NCBI GenBank assembly: GCA_020049615.1
Contig: JAIFKN010000192.1
Coordinates: 1-48,745, forward strand
DNA length: 48,745 nucleotides
Direction: 5' to 3'
Source: a bacterium
GTDB taxonomy: Bacteria; Planctomycetota; UBA11346
Under the pieces are notes generated by a model. It did no database searches and was not told where the DNA came from. It was given only the letters and a program-made list of their open reading frames with translations. The position numbers and the translations under genes are program-made. Shown here piece after piece: positions 1 through 10,384 of this stretch; position 1 is the stretch's first letter; each line of letters opens with the position of its first letter.

Positions 1-1
1 C

Positions 2-3000
2 GATCCGGCCAGCCGACGTGGCGCCGCCCGCCTCGCCGCCGCCCTGCCGGTGCCGGCCGCACAGCTGCTGCCGGCGCTGCTCGCCAGCGACGACCGCGAG
101 GTGCGTCGCCTCGGCGCCGCCGGACTGCGCGGAGCGGACATCCCGCTCGCCGAACTCGCCCGGCTGCCGGACGCGGATGTGCTCGCCGCCCTGATCGCCG
201 AGCACCCGAGCGAGGATCCCCTGGCCGATGCCGCCCTCGCCGGCGTGGTCGACGGCTGGATCCGCGATCCCGCCCGCTGCCAGCAGGCCGCTCGCCTGAT
301 CGCCAGCCGCGGCACGGCGGCGCGCTGGGGCGACCCCCTGGTCAAGGCGCTCGACCATGCCGATGCCGGGGTGGTGGCGGCGGCGCACGATGCGCTGCAG
401 GCGCTGACCAGGACCCAGCGCAGCCTCGACGCCTATGCTGGCGACCGCCGGTTGCTGGCCCAGGACTGGCGCGACCTCCTGGTGGCCAAGCCGACGCTCG
501 GCCGGCCAGATCCCGAGCTGATGGCCCTGGTCGCCGAGCTGCCCGCTGCCGAGGCGCTGAAAGCCCTGCTGGCGCGCGGCCCGGCCGCCCTCGGGGCGAT
601 CGAGCGCGCCCAGGCCGATGCCCCGCGTGCGCGCCGCCGGGAGCTGGAGCCCGCCGCCCGCCTGCTGGCGCACGGTGTCCCCCCGGGCCTGTACGCCGCG
701 CTCGGCGCAGGCGCCTTCGCCGACCTCGACCACCCCGAGCCGGGGAAGCGCATGGCCTGCCTGCGCTCCCTGGTCGCCGAGATCCGCATCCGCGCCGACG
801 CTGATGGCCTGGGACTGCTGGTCTGCGCCCTCGATGACGACGACAGCGCGGTACGCGCAACCGCCCTCGACCAGCTCGTGCGCCTGTCGGATGACGCCAA
901 GCGGTTCAAGCGCGGCTGGAAGATCGATGCCGGCGGACTGTTCCAGCCCGAGCACACCATCAGGCGGCTCCGCCGCTGCCTGCGCGACGGCGGAGCCGAC
1001 GAGCAGATCGCCGCCCTGCTGCTGATCGGTTCGCTGTCGGCCAGGGACCTGACTGACGATGTCATGCCGCTGATCCTGTCGCCACGTGACGATGTGGTCG
1101 GCACCGCGCTGGAGTCGCTCAAGCAGCTCGATCCCGGGGCCAAGCAGATCCCGGTCCTCGCCCGCCTGGCTACCGACCGGAACGTGCCACCCGCCCGCCG
1201 GCTCGCCGCTGCCGGCGTCCTCGGCGCGATCATGCAGCGCGGCAGCTATGACTCGAGCCGCGCCAACCCCGGCGCCGCTGCGCTGGCTCCGCTCATCCGG
1301 CTGATCGACGATCCCGAGCCCCGGGTCGCCACCGCGGCGGTGCAGGCTCTCGCCGAGGGACGGGCGAAAGGCGCGGTGCTGCGCAACGCCTTGGACAAGC
1401 TGGCGGCTCGCGGACTGGCCGAAGCGGCCCTGGGCATCGCCGATGATCGCGATGAACCGGAGGTCATCGGCTTCCTGGTCGCACGCGTGACCGCAGCCAA
1501 GGCCGATGCCGACACCGCAGCCCTGATCCTCGCCGAAGGCCTGGCCGGCCACAGCAGCACGAGGCGGAAGCACATCGCCGCCACCAAACCCGATCTGCAC
1601 GGCCTCATCGCCGATCCGGCCCTGCCAGGCCATGCCGTCCTCGCCTGCAGCTTCGCCATGTGCACCACCAAGACGGCACTCCTGCGACTCAGCGATGACC
1701 CCGACCTGCGCGACCGCGCCCTCGCCGTCCTGGCCAGGGTGGCCGGAACAGCCGAGGATCTGGCAGCCATCGCCGGCGCTGCCGGCACCTCTCCGACCGG
1801 CGCGAGGCGGGCGCACCGCGCGCTGCAACGCTGCGCGCTGGCCCTCGCCGCACGGTCGCCGGAACGGCTGGCCGCGGTGGCGGCCACGGCCCACGACCTG
1901 CTCGACCCGGTGGACAACAGCTCCAGCAGCAGGGAGGGCAAGAGGACCCGCACCCTCACCTTGCGCGACGGCACCAGCCTGCGTCTGGAGGCCGAGACGG
2001 AAGACCGCGATTCCTGGGATGACGACGGTCTCGCCTGGCGCCTGGCCAGCCCGATGCCCGCCAACGGTCCGGATGCAGCCACGCTGGCTGCACTCGCCGA
2101 CCTGGTCGCCGCCCTGCCGGTCGCGGACGCGGATGATCGCACCAACCGCGACCTCGCTGTGGCCTGGCTGGCGGGCCGAGAACCGGCACCCGCCTTGGCT
2201 GCAGGCTGGCAGCACGCAGATGATCTGTGCCGTCTGCTCGCCGATGCCTGGCCGGCCTTCCGCGAAGGCCTGGTCTTGCGCATCGCCGCCGATCTCAAGC
2301 CCGGCGAAGCGAATCTCTGGCAAGTGCGCTCCTGGCTCAGCCTTGATCCGGCGCGTTTGGCCCCGGCCGCCGCCGCCGTGATGCTGGCCGACAACGAACT
2401 CGGCGAATACCAGATCCGGCCGGTGCTGCAGGCCATCGCCAAGCTGCCCCCGGACCGTATCGCCGGACTGCTGCCCGGACTGCTGGCGAAACCGGCTGTG
2501 GCCAAGTTGGCCGGAAGCCTGGTCACGGCGAGCGGACCGCTGTCGCCAGCTGCGGCCATCGCCCTGGCCGAAGGAGCAGGACTGGCCGAATCGCAGGCGC
2601 TCGCTCCGCTGGCTGGACCGGACGCGGAACTGCTCATCGCCCGGCTCGGCGCCTGGACGCCGGACGCCATCCTCGCCCGCGCCGGCGCGGCCAGGCGGTT
2701 GCGCAGCGCCGGTGCAGCCGTTTTCGACGCCGTGCTGACGGGTCTGGTGGCGCGCGCAGATGCCGCTGCCGCCGCTTGGCTGCGCAGCGGCATCCCGGCC
2801 GAGGCAGGCATGCTGGAGCCGTACCGCCAAGCCGAAACCTCGTCGGTGCCGGAGCTGGCCCTGGTCGGCGCGGCCTACGCGCTCAAGGAGGGGCGGCTCG
2901 AACCGGCCGAATTCCTCGCCCGTGTCGCGGCCTGGCCATCGCCTGTGCAATGCAGCGCCGCAGCGGCGGCAAAGCGCTACTGCGATGGGAAGTGGAGCGC

Positions 3001-3256
3001 GCTGGCCGCACCGACCGCCGCCCTGACCGGCCGCCTGGGCGCCCGCGCGCTGGCGGCCTGGATCGCCGTGCTGCCACCCGAGGAGTCGGTGGTCGCCGTG
3101 CTCGCCCTGCGCGCCAGCGACCCGGCGACCGCCGATGCCATGGGCGGGGCTCTGGCCCAACGCCAGGCCAGGGATCCGAGCTGGAAGGCCGCCGTGCAGA
3201 CCATCGCCAGCCGGGCCCAGGGCCGGCTCGACTGGTTGCGCGAGGTCATCCCGTGA
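2..3256 (+). CDS. HEAT-like repeat protein, 5' end outside window
   Basis: The reading frame is open from base 2, so the gene begins before the window; the GTG at 50 is only the first in-frame start-like codon. About 1080 residues are visible, almost all alanine/leucine-rich helical repeats of the HEAT or armadillo type, for example pairs of helices around LLASDDREVRRLGAAGLRG and later blocks such as DDPEPRVATAAVQALAEG. No enzyme motif is seen. HEAT-repeat proteins usually act as scaffolds for protein-protein contacts. The stop overlaps the GTG start of the next gene (GTGA at 3253-3256), so the protein is probably made together with the multiheme cytochrome and may serve the same envelope process. 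Specific function unknown. Confidence 0.8.
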   Translation, partial: DPASRRGAARLAAALPVPAAQLLPALLASDDREVRRLGAAGLRGADIPLAELARLPDADVLAALIAEHPSEDPLADAALAGVVDGWIRDPARCQQAARLIASRGTAARWGDPLVKALDHADAGVVAAAHDALQALTRTQRSLDAYAGDRRLLAQDWRDLLVAKPTLGRPDPELMALVAELPAAEALKALLARGPAALGAIERAQADAPRARRRELEPAARLLAHGVPPGLYAALGAGAFADLDHPEPGKRMACLRSLVAEIRIRADADGLGLLVCALDDDDSAVRATALDQLVRLSDDAKRFKRGWKIDAGGLFQPEHTIRRLRRCLRDGGADEQIAALLLIGSLSARDLTDDVMPLILSPRDDVVGTALESLKQLDPGAKQIPVLARLATDRNVPPARRLAAAGVLGAIMQRGSYDSSRANPGAAALAPLIRLIDDPEPRVATAAVQALAEGRAKGAVLRNALDKLAARGLAEAALGIADDRDEPEVIGFLVARVTAAKADADTAALILAEGLAGHSSTRRKHIAATKPDLHGLIADPALPGHAVLACSFAMCTTKTALLRLSDDPDLRDRALAVLARVAGTAEDLAAIAGAAGTSPTGARRAHRALQRCALALAARSPERLAAVAATAHDLLDPVDNSSSSREGKRTRTLTLRDGTSLRLEAETEDRDSWDDDGLAWRLASPMPANGPDAATLAALADLVAALPVADADDRTNRDLAVAWLAGREPAPALAAGWQHADDLCRLLADAWPAFREGLVLRIAADLKPGEANLWQVRSWLSLDPARLAPAAAAVMLADNELGEYQIRPVLQAIAKLPPDRIAGLLPGLLAKPAVAKLAGSLVTASGPLSPAAAIALAEGAGLAESQALAPLAGPDAELLIARLGAWTPDAILARAGAARRLRSAGAAVFDAVLTGLVARADAAAAAWLRSGIPAEAGMLEPYRQAETSSVPELALVGAAYALKEGRLEPAEFLARVAAWPSPVQCSAAAAAKRYCDGKWSALAAPTAALTGRLGARALAAWIAVLPPEESVVAVLALRASDPATADAMGGALAQRQARDPSWKAAVQTIASRAQGRLDWLREVIP

Positions 3257-4596
3257 GATGGCTGGCCATCGCCGGCATCTTCGGCTTAGCCATCGTCGCT
3301 TGGCTGCTGCGGCCGGCTCCTCCGCCTCCGGCGGTCCCTCCGCCAATGATCCCCAACCTGACGCTGCCGGCCGCCCTGGCCGATGCGCCCCCTGGAACGG
3401 CCGTGGTCATGTGGGTGGCCGAGGCCCAGGCCCGTTTCGAACCCTGCGGATGCGTCGCCGGCATGCACGGCGGCCTCATGCGCCGGGCCGTCATGACCGC
3501 GCGGCTGCCGCCTGAGCGGGTGCTGTCCTGCGAACTCGGCGGATGGATCGGCGGCAACCGTGCCCACGAGTTGCTGCGCAGCACCTTCTACCTGCGCGGT
3601 CTGGCCGCCGCCGGGGTCGAGGCGGTCGCCCTGGGCGCAGCCGAGATCGCCGTCGGGGCGGAGCGCCTCGCCCCGTTGCTGGCCGAGGCGCGCCGGCTCG
3701 GCCTGCCGCTGCTGTGCGCCAACCTCGATGGCGCCGGCTGCGCCCCATCGGTAGCGGTGACCGTCGCTTCGCGTCGGCTGCTGGTGACGGCGGTGGCCCC
3801 CGCCGAGGCCACCGGAAGCGGTCTGACCCTGCGCGATCCGATCGAGGCGGTGGCAGCGCAGGCTGCCGAGGCGTCCCGGACCGGCCATGAACTGGTGGTG
3901 CTCGCGGACCTGACCCCGGAAGCGTGCAAGGCCCTGGCCCGTGCCGTGCCGCAGGCCTCGCTCATCATCGGCGGACGCAGCGAACACCCCAGCCCCGAAC
4001 CCATCGCCATTGGTACGGTACGCGTGCTGTGGGCGGGGAATCATGGCAAGGTGCTCGGTTCGTGGGCATGGGGGGAAGCGGTGGCGGCGTTCGAACTGCT
4101 GCATGACAAGCTGCCCGAGGACCCTGCCCAGCGCACCCTGCTCGGCGCCTACCAGGTCGCCCTGGCCGGGGCGGATTTCGCAGGCGGCGACCAGGGAGGG
4201 ATGAGCGTGCTCGGCCAAGCCGCCTTCGCCGGCTCGGACTCGTGCCTGGCCTGTCACGCCAACGCCGCACGGGTGCATGCCTCAAGCCGCCACCACCACG
4301 CCCTGGTCTCGCTGGAACGGAAAGGCTACCAGAACGATCCCGACTGTCTGCGCTGCCATGTCACCGGTCTGGGAGAGGGCGGTTACAGGCGTGGAGAGTC
4401 GCGTTTCGCCGAAGTCGGCTGCGAGGCCTGCCATGGGCCGGGCTCGACTCACGCCGCCGCCGCCCAGGCCGGTCGAGCCTCCGACTCCCCCCTGCCGCAG
4501 CTATCCGCAGGCACCTGCGTGGTCTGCCATGATGCCGAGAACAGCCCCGCATTCGGTTACTCCGCCTACTGGCCGCGCATCCTGCACGGTCGTTGA
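3253..4596 (+). CDS. Membrane-anchored tetraheme cytochrome c with UshA-like N-terminal region
   Basis: The start is the GTG at 3253, overlapping the upstream stop; the longer frame upstream is a shadow of the HEAT gene. Residues 1-18 form a hydrophobic signal anchor, followed by a proline-rich linker. Residues about 45-310 resemble the 5'-nucleotidase/UshA-like metallophosphatase fold seen in multiheme proteins, with an EPCGC...GGLMRR motif (Cys65-Gly-Cys67). The C-terminal 130 residues carry four CXXCH heme-binding motifs beginning at Cys331, 365, 390 and 422, like the cytochrome c554 group. The protein should lie outside the cytoplasmic membrane and move electrons. The classical metallophosphatase ligand set (DxH, GNHD) is not seen, so phosphatase activity is doubtful. 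A GNHGK stretch remains near residue 263. Confidence 0.82.
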   Translation: MRWLAIAGIFGLAIVAWLLRPAPPPPAVPPPMIPNLTLPAALADAPPGTAVVMWVAEAQARFEPCGCVAGMHGGLMRRAVMTARLPPERVLSCELGGWIGGNRAHELLRSTFYLRGLAAAGVEAVALGAAEIAVGAERLAPLLAEARRLGLPLLCANLDGAGCAPSVAVTVASRRLLVTAVAPAEATGSGLTLRDPIEAVAAQAAEASRTGHELVVLADLTPEACKALARAVPQASLIIGGRSEHPSPEPIAIGTVRVLWAGNHGKVLGSWAWGEAVAAFELLHDKLPEDPAQRTLLGAYQVALAGADFAGGDQGGMSVLGQAAFAGSDSCLACHANAARVHASSRHHHALVSLERKGYQNDPDCLRCHVTGLGEGGYRRGESRFAEVGCEACHGPGSTHAAAAQAGRASDSPLPQLSAGTCVVCHDAENSPAFGYSAYWPRILHGR

Positions 4597-4614
4597 GACT
4601 GGATGAAGAACTGC

Positions 4615-4642
4615 CTGGGGGAGGAAACCCTCTGGACCCCAG
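4615..4642 (+). terminator. Possible hairpin between the cytochrome gene and argB
   Basis: CTGGGG (4615-4620) pairs with CCCCAG (4637-4642), enclosing a nested GAGG/CCTC stem with an AAAC loop. A short T-run (ATTTT) follows only about 15 nt later, so this is a weak candidate terminator or leader hairpin ahead of argB. Confidence 0.3.
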
Positions 4643-4689
4643 CGGATTCCCTGTAGATTTTGCCCCTCCATTCCTTCCCGGGAGCCAGC

Positions 4690-5544
4690 TTGGTCGACGA
4701 AGCGACACGCAAAGCATCGGTGCTGATCGAAGCCCTGCCTTACCTCAAGCGCTTCCACGAGGCCGTGGTGGTGGTGAAGGTCGGCGGCGAACCGATCGAG
4801 GACGCGGCCGTCCTCGATCGCCTGCTCACCGACCTCGTCTTCCTCGAGCAGGTCGGCGTCTCGCCGGTGCTGGTGCATGGCGGCGGCAAGTCGATCTCCC
4901 GCGCCATGGAGGCGGCCGGCCTGACTCCGGTGTTCAGCAACGGCCGCCGCGTCACCGATGCCGCCGCCATGGCCATCGTCGCCCGCGAGGTCGAGAAGCT
5001 CAATGCCCACCTGGTCAACCGCATCTTCGCCCTCGGCGGCGCCGCCATCGGCATGTGCCCGCCGCGCCACGCCCCGGTCTCCGGCGAGATCATGGACCCG
5101 GCCCTCGGCCTGGTCGGCCAGCCGACCACGGTCGACAAGGAGCGCCTCGCCCGCTACGCCACCCGCGGCCTGATCCCGGTGGTGCCGCCGCTGTCGGTCA
5201 CCGCCGACGGCCAGGCGCTGAACACCAACGCCGACGACATCGCCCTGGCCGTCGCCACGGCGATGGACGCCGAGAAGCTGGTGTTCATGAGTTCCGTCCC
5301 AGGCGTGCTGACCGACCCCAAGGACCCGACGACCCTGCTCAGCAGCCTGAGCGCCCCCGAGGTCCGCGACCTGGTCGCGCGCAAGGTCATCTCCGGCGGC
5401 ATGATCCCCAAGGTCGAGAGCTGCATCGCCGCCCTGGAGAAGGGCGTCGGCAAGATCCACATCCTCGGAGCCGCGCAGGCGCACGCGCTGCTGCTCGAGA
5501 TATTCACCGCCGAAGGCATCGGCACCGAACTCAGGTTGGCCTGA
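4690..5544 (+). CDS. argB: Acetylglutamate kinase
   Basis: ArgB phosphorylates N-acetyl-L-glutamate with ATP, the second step of arginine synthesis, in the cytoplasm. The amino-acid-kinase fold is clear: an N-terminal VVVVKVGGEP strand-loop, the glycine-rich VLVHGGGKSISR loop that binds substrate, a NTNADDIALAVATAM segment that matches the ArgB NxNAD region, and ISGGMIPKVESC near the C-terminus. I choose the TTG at 4690 because GGGAG lies five bases upstream; a TTG at 4660 would add ten residues. The length of 284 residues is normal. argF follows after one base, so the two are certainly co-transcribed. Assignment is firm; feedback inhibition by arginine cannot be judged from sequence alone. 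Confidence 0.93.
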   Translation: MVDEATRKASVLIEALPYLKRFHEAVVVVKVGGEPIEDAAVLDRLLTDLVFLEQVGVSPVLVHGGGKSISRAMEAAGLTPVFSNGRRVTDAAAMAIVAREVEKLNAHLVNRIFALGGAAIGMCPPRHAPVSGEIMDPALGLVGQPTTVDKERLARYATRGLIPVVPPLSVTADGQALNTNADDIALAVATAMDAEKLVFMSSVPGVLTDPKDPTTLLSSLSAPEVRDLVARKVISGGMIPKVESCIAALEKGVGKIHILGAAQAHALLLEIFTAEGIGTELRLA

Positions 5545-5545
5545 C

Positions 5546-6487
5546 ATGAAGCACTTCCTCTCCCTCGACGAACTCACCCCGGCCGACTTCCACGGCCTGC
5601 TCGCCCTCGCCGGATACCTCAAGGACCGCCGCCGCAAGGGCGTGCAGGACCACTGCCTGGGCGGCAAGACCCTGGCGATGATCTTCGAGAAGCCGTCGCT
5701 GCGCACCCGTCTGTCGTTCGAGGTCGCGATGGTCGACTTCGGCGGCCGCGGCATCTACATCCGCGGCGAGGAGATCGGCCTGGGCGAGCGCGAGCCGGTG
5801 CAGGACGCCGCCCGCGTGCTGTCGCGCTACCACCACGGCATCATGGCCCGGGTGTTCAAGCACGCGACCGTCGCCGGCCTGGCCGCCAACGCCACCATCC
5901 CGGTGGTCAACGGCCTGTCCGACGCCTCGCATCCGTGCCAGGCCCTGGCCGACTTCCAGACCATCCAGGAGCATCTCGGCAGCGTCGCCGGCAAGCGCAT
6001 CGTCTTCATCGGCGACGCCAACAACGTCAGCCGCAGCCTCGCCCACGCCTGCATCCTCGCCGGCTCGACCCTGGTCCTCGCCTGCCCCAAGGATTACGCG
6101 TTCAACGCCACCGACATCGCCACCTTCGGTGCCAACTGGGGCACGTCGGTGGTGCAACTGCACGATCCGGCGCAGGCCGTGGCCAACGCCGATGTGCTCT
6201 ACAGCGACGTGTGGACCAGCATGGGGCAGGAGGCCGAGAAGGCGATCCGGCTCAAGGCCTTCCAGGGCTACCAGATCAACGAGAAGCTGCTCGCCCTGGC
6301 GCCCAAGGCCAAGGTCATGCACTGCCTGCCCGCCCACCGCGGCGAGGAGATCACCGACGGCGCGATGGAATGCGCGCAGTCGATCGTCTTCGACCAGGCC
6401 GAGAACCGCCTGCACGCCCAGAAGGCGGTGCTGCGCGTGCTGATGGCGGCCGATGGGCCGGCGCTGCTGGCGTCGATGCGGAAGTAG
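5546..6487 (+). CDS. argF: Ornithine carbamoyltransferase
   Basis: This enzyme joins carbamoyl phosphate to ornithine to give citrulline in arginine synthesis. Its 313 residues include the carbamoyl-phosphate loop FEKPSLRTR (residues 48-55; Leu replaces the usual Thr), the HPCQALADFQT motif (129-139) and the ornithine-binding HCLPAHRGEE motif with Cys260. The start ATG at 5546 lies one base after the argB stop. An N-acetylornithine transcarbamylase or other paralogue is possible in principle, but the HPCQ and HCLPAHRG motifs fit ordinary OTCase best. The inverted repeat at 6494-6640 begins seven bases after its stop and may help end transcription. Confidence 0.93.
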   Translation: MKHFLSLDELTPADFHGLLALAGYLKDRRRKGVQDHCLGGKTLAMIFEKPSLRTRLSFEVAMVDFGGRGIYIRGEEIGLGEREPVQDAARVLSRYHHGIMARVFKHATVAGLAANATIPVVNGLSDASHPCQALADFQTIQEHLGSVAGKRIVFIGDANNVSRSLAHACILAGSTLVLACPKDYAFNATDIATFGANWGTSVVQLHDPAQAVANADVLYSDVWTSMGQEAEKAIRLKAFQGYQINEKLLALAPKAKVMHCLPAHRGEEITDGAMECAQSIVFDQAENRLHAQKAVLRVLMAADGPALLASMRK

Positions 6488-6493
6488 CCTTTC

Positions 6494-6640
6494 CATTGCC
6501 ACAGGGGTTAGGGGTTAGGGTCGTGGACACGAACGTGTCCTGGGCCTCGTGATTCCCGCGTTGATGCCAAAACCAACAACCCAGCCCCCGACCCCCTCCA
6601 CACGACCCTGACCCCTAACCCCTAACCCCTGGTGGCAATG
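6494..6640. repeat. Telomere-like inverted repeat with G-quadruplex motif
   Basis: The left arm (6494-6525) reads CATTGCCAC, then G-runs joined by TTA, then TCGTG. The right arm (6601-6640) is its inverted copy, ending in GGTGGCAATG. On the minus strand the right arm has four runs of three or four G (complement of 6606-6629) separated by TTA, TTA and TCA, a canonical G-quadruplex pattern. The roughly 75-base centre holds a small hairpin GGACAC-GAAC-GTGTCC (6525-6540). The element fills the argF-rph gap and its last bases are the rph start codon. Confidence 0.75.
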
Positions 6641-7339
6641 ATGCGACCCATCTCCTTCCAACGCGGCTTCCAGGCGAAGCCCGCCGGGTCCTGCCTCGTC
6701 TCCTTCGGCCGCACGCGCGTGCTGTGCAGCGCCTGCATCGAGAACGAGGTGCCCCCCTACCGCCGCGGCAAGGGCGGCTGGCTGACCGCCGAATACGCCA
6801 TGCTGCCAGGCTCGACCGGCCCGCGGAAGCGTCGCGACGGCATCAAGCAGGACGGGCGCAGCGTCGAGATCCAGCGCCTGATCGGCCGCGCCCTGCGCGC
6901 CGCGGTCGACATCGACAAGCTCGGCGAGGTGACCATCGCGGTCGACTGCGACGTGATCGACGCCGACGGCGGCACCCGTACCGCGGCGATCACTGGCGCG
7001 TGGATCGCGGTGCACGACGCGCTGGCCGAACTCGCCACCAAGCAGAAGCAGAAGGCCGGCGCTGCCCACTACCTGCTCGGCCAGATCGCTGCGATCAGCG
7101 TCGGCATCGTCAAAGGCCAGGTCGAGGTGGATCTCGACTACGCCAAGGATTCCACCGCCGAGGTCGACATGAACCTGGTCATGCGCTGCCCGGTCGGCGG
7201 TGGCACCGGGGATTTCGTCGAGGTCCAGGGAACCGGTGAACACGGGGTCTTCCCGCGGGCCAAGCTCGACGAGCTGCTGGTGGCCGGTTCGGCGGCGATC
7301 GACGAGCTGTTCCGGCTGCAGCGCGCCGCCCTGGCCTGA
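6638..7339 (+). CDS. rph: Ribonuclease PH, N-terminally shortened
   Basis: RNase PH trims tRNA 3' ends using phosphate. The core is well kept: VLCSACIE, GWLTAEYAMLPGST, GRSVEIQRLIGRALRAAVD, VDCDVIDADGGTRTAAITG and the DSTAEVDMNLVM motif that carries the conserved acidic residues. The ATG codons at 6638 and 6641 and the GTG at 6632 are the only nearby in-frame starts; an in-frame TAA at 6623 inside the repeat blocks extension. The protein therefore begins at the point matching residue 11-12 of typical RNase PH, and lacks the usual N-terminal MRxDGRxxxxLRP segment. No Shine-Dalgarno sequence is visible. The enzyme may still work, since phosphate- and metal-binding parts are present. Confidence 0.88.
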   Translation: MMRPISFQRGFQAKPAGSCLVSFGRTRVLCSACIENEVPPYRRGKGGWLTAEYAMLPGSTGPRKRRDGIKQDGRSVEIQRLIGRALRAAVDIDKLGEVTIAVDCDVIDADGGTRTAAITGAWIAVHDALAELATKQKQKAGAAHYLLGQIAAISVGIVKGQVEVDLDYAKDSTAEVDMNLVMRCPVGGGTGDFVEVQGTGEHGVFPRAKLDELLVAGSAAIDELFRLQRAALA

Positions 7340-7405
7340 GCCCGCCCTAGGGGCGAACACGGGGGACGGCCGCGCTGGCGGTGGAACGATGTACGGCTAG
7401 GCTCG

Positions 7406-9658
<2,253 letters not shown>

Positions 9659-9679
9659 GGCGGGCGGCAGCATGCCGCC

Positions 9680-10384
9680 ATGCGCCTGCACCTACGTCCG
9701 CTCGATGCCGCAGGCGCCACCTGCCAGGTGGTCGGCGGACCGCCTGGCCTGTCGCTGCAGCATGCGCGCCTGGCCTGGAACTGCGCCGGCACGCCGCTCG
9801 ACCTGCGTGTGCTGTCGGCCGAACCGGTGGCGCTACCGGAACCCGAGCCCAGCGAACCGGTGCCCGGCGCCCTCGCCCGCTGCGTCCGTGCCTGCGCCGG
9901 CCGGAATGCCCTGCTGCTGCTGGCCAATCCCGCCGTCGCCCTCGGACCCTCGCGCATCGCCCTGGCCGAGGGCGTCCGCCTGATGGCCATCGCCACCCCC
10001 GAGGACGAAGCCTGCTGGGACGCCCTGCTCGCCCTCGGCCAACCCTGCTACGGCGTCCGCGCCAGCCTCGCCGTCGAGGTGCTGCGTCCCGATCCCCTCG
10101 GCGTCCTCTCGGCCCTGGCCTTCGGCTCGTTCCTCGCCTGCGAGGGCCTCGATGCGAGCATCAGCGAAAGTCCGCGCCATGTCGCCTGGACTTGCGGAGA
10201 GCCGGCCGATGCCGAGGTGCTCGGTCGAGCCGGTTTTCCCCTCGCGCGCTCGACCGGGCCGTCGGGACGCTACGACGACCGCGGCAGCGAGGGTCTCGTC
10301 CGCGTCGTCCTGCGCGCCGGCGACCGCGCCTGCTGGACCCAGCCGCGCTTCCTCGCGCCACGCAAGGACGCCTGTGCCAGCTGA
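9680..10384 (+). CDS. Protein resembling the C-terminal half of PHP-domain hydrolases, no metal site seen
   Basis: The 234-residue product is not clearly recognised. Its middle and end resemble the C-terminal part of PHP-type (CehA-like) metal-dependent hydrolases: CWDALLALGQPCYGVR matches their 'WD.LL..G...YGV' strand-helix, VLSALAFGSFLACEGL matches the following 'L..G.F.AS.GL' segment, and VRVVLRAGDRACWTQPRF matches their closing strand. The histidine and aspartate metal ligands expected in an active PHP site are absent, so it is probably a non-catalytic relative. No signal peptide is visible. It overlaps the next gene by 11 bases, which implies one transcript. Confidence 0.55.
   Translation: MRLHLRPLDAAGATCQVVGGPPGLSLQHARLAWNCAGTPLDLRVLSAEPVALPEPEPSEPVPGALARCVRACAGRNALLLLANPAVALGPSRIALAEGVRLMAIATPEDEACWDALLALGQPCYGVRASLAVEVLRPDPLGVLSALAFGSFLACEGLDASISESPRHVAWTCGEPADAEVLGRAGFPLARSTGPSGRYDDRGSEGLVRVVLRAGDRACWTQPRFLAPRKDACAS

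Noticed and set aside
4657..4689. TTG at 4660 as the argB start
   Set aside because: It adds ten residues outside the family core and has no ribosome site, while TTG 4690 has GGGAG five bases upstream.
6494..6640. A real chromosome end or telomere
   Set aside because: The G-rich repeats are short, lie inside a gene series and occur as inverted arms with coding sequence on both sides.
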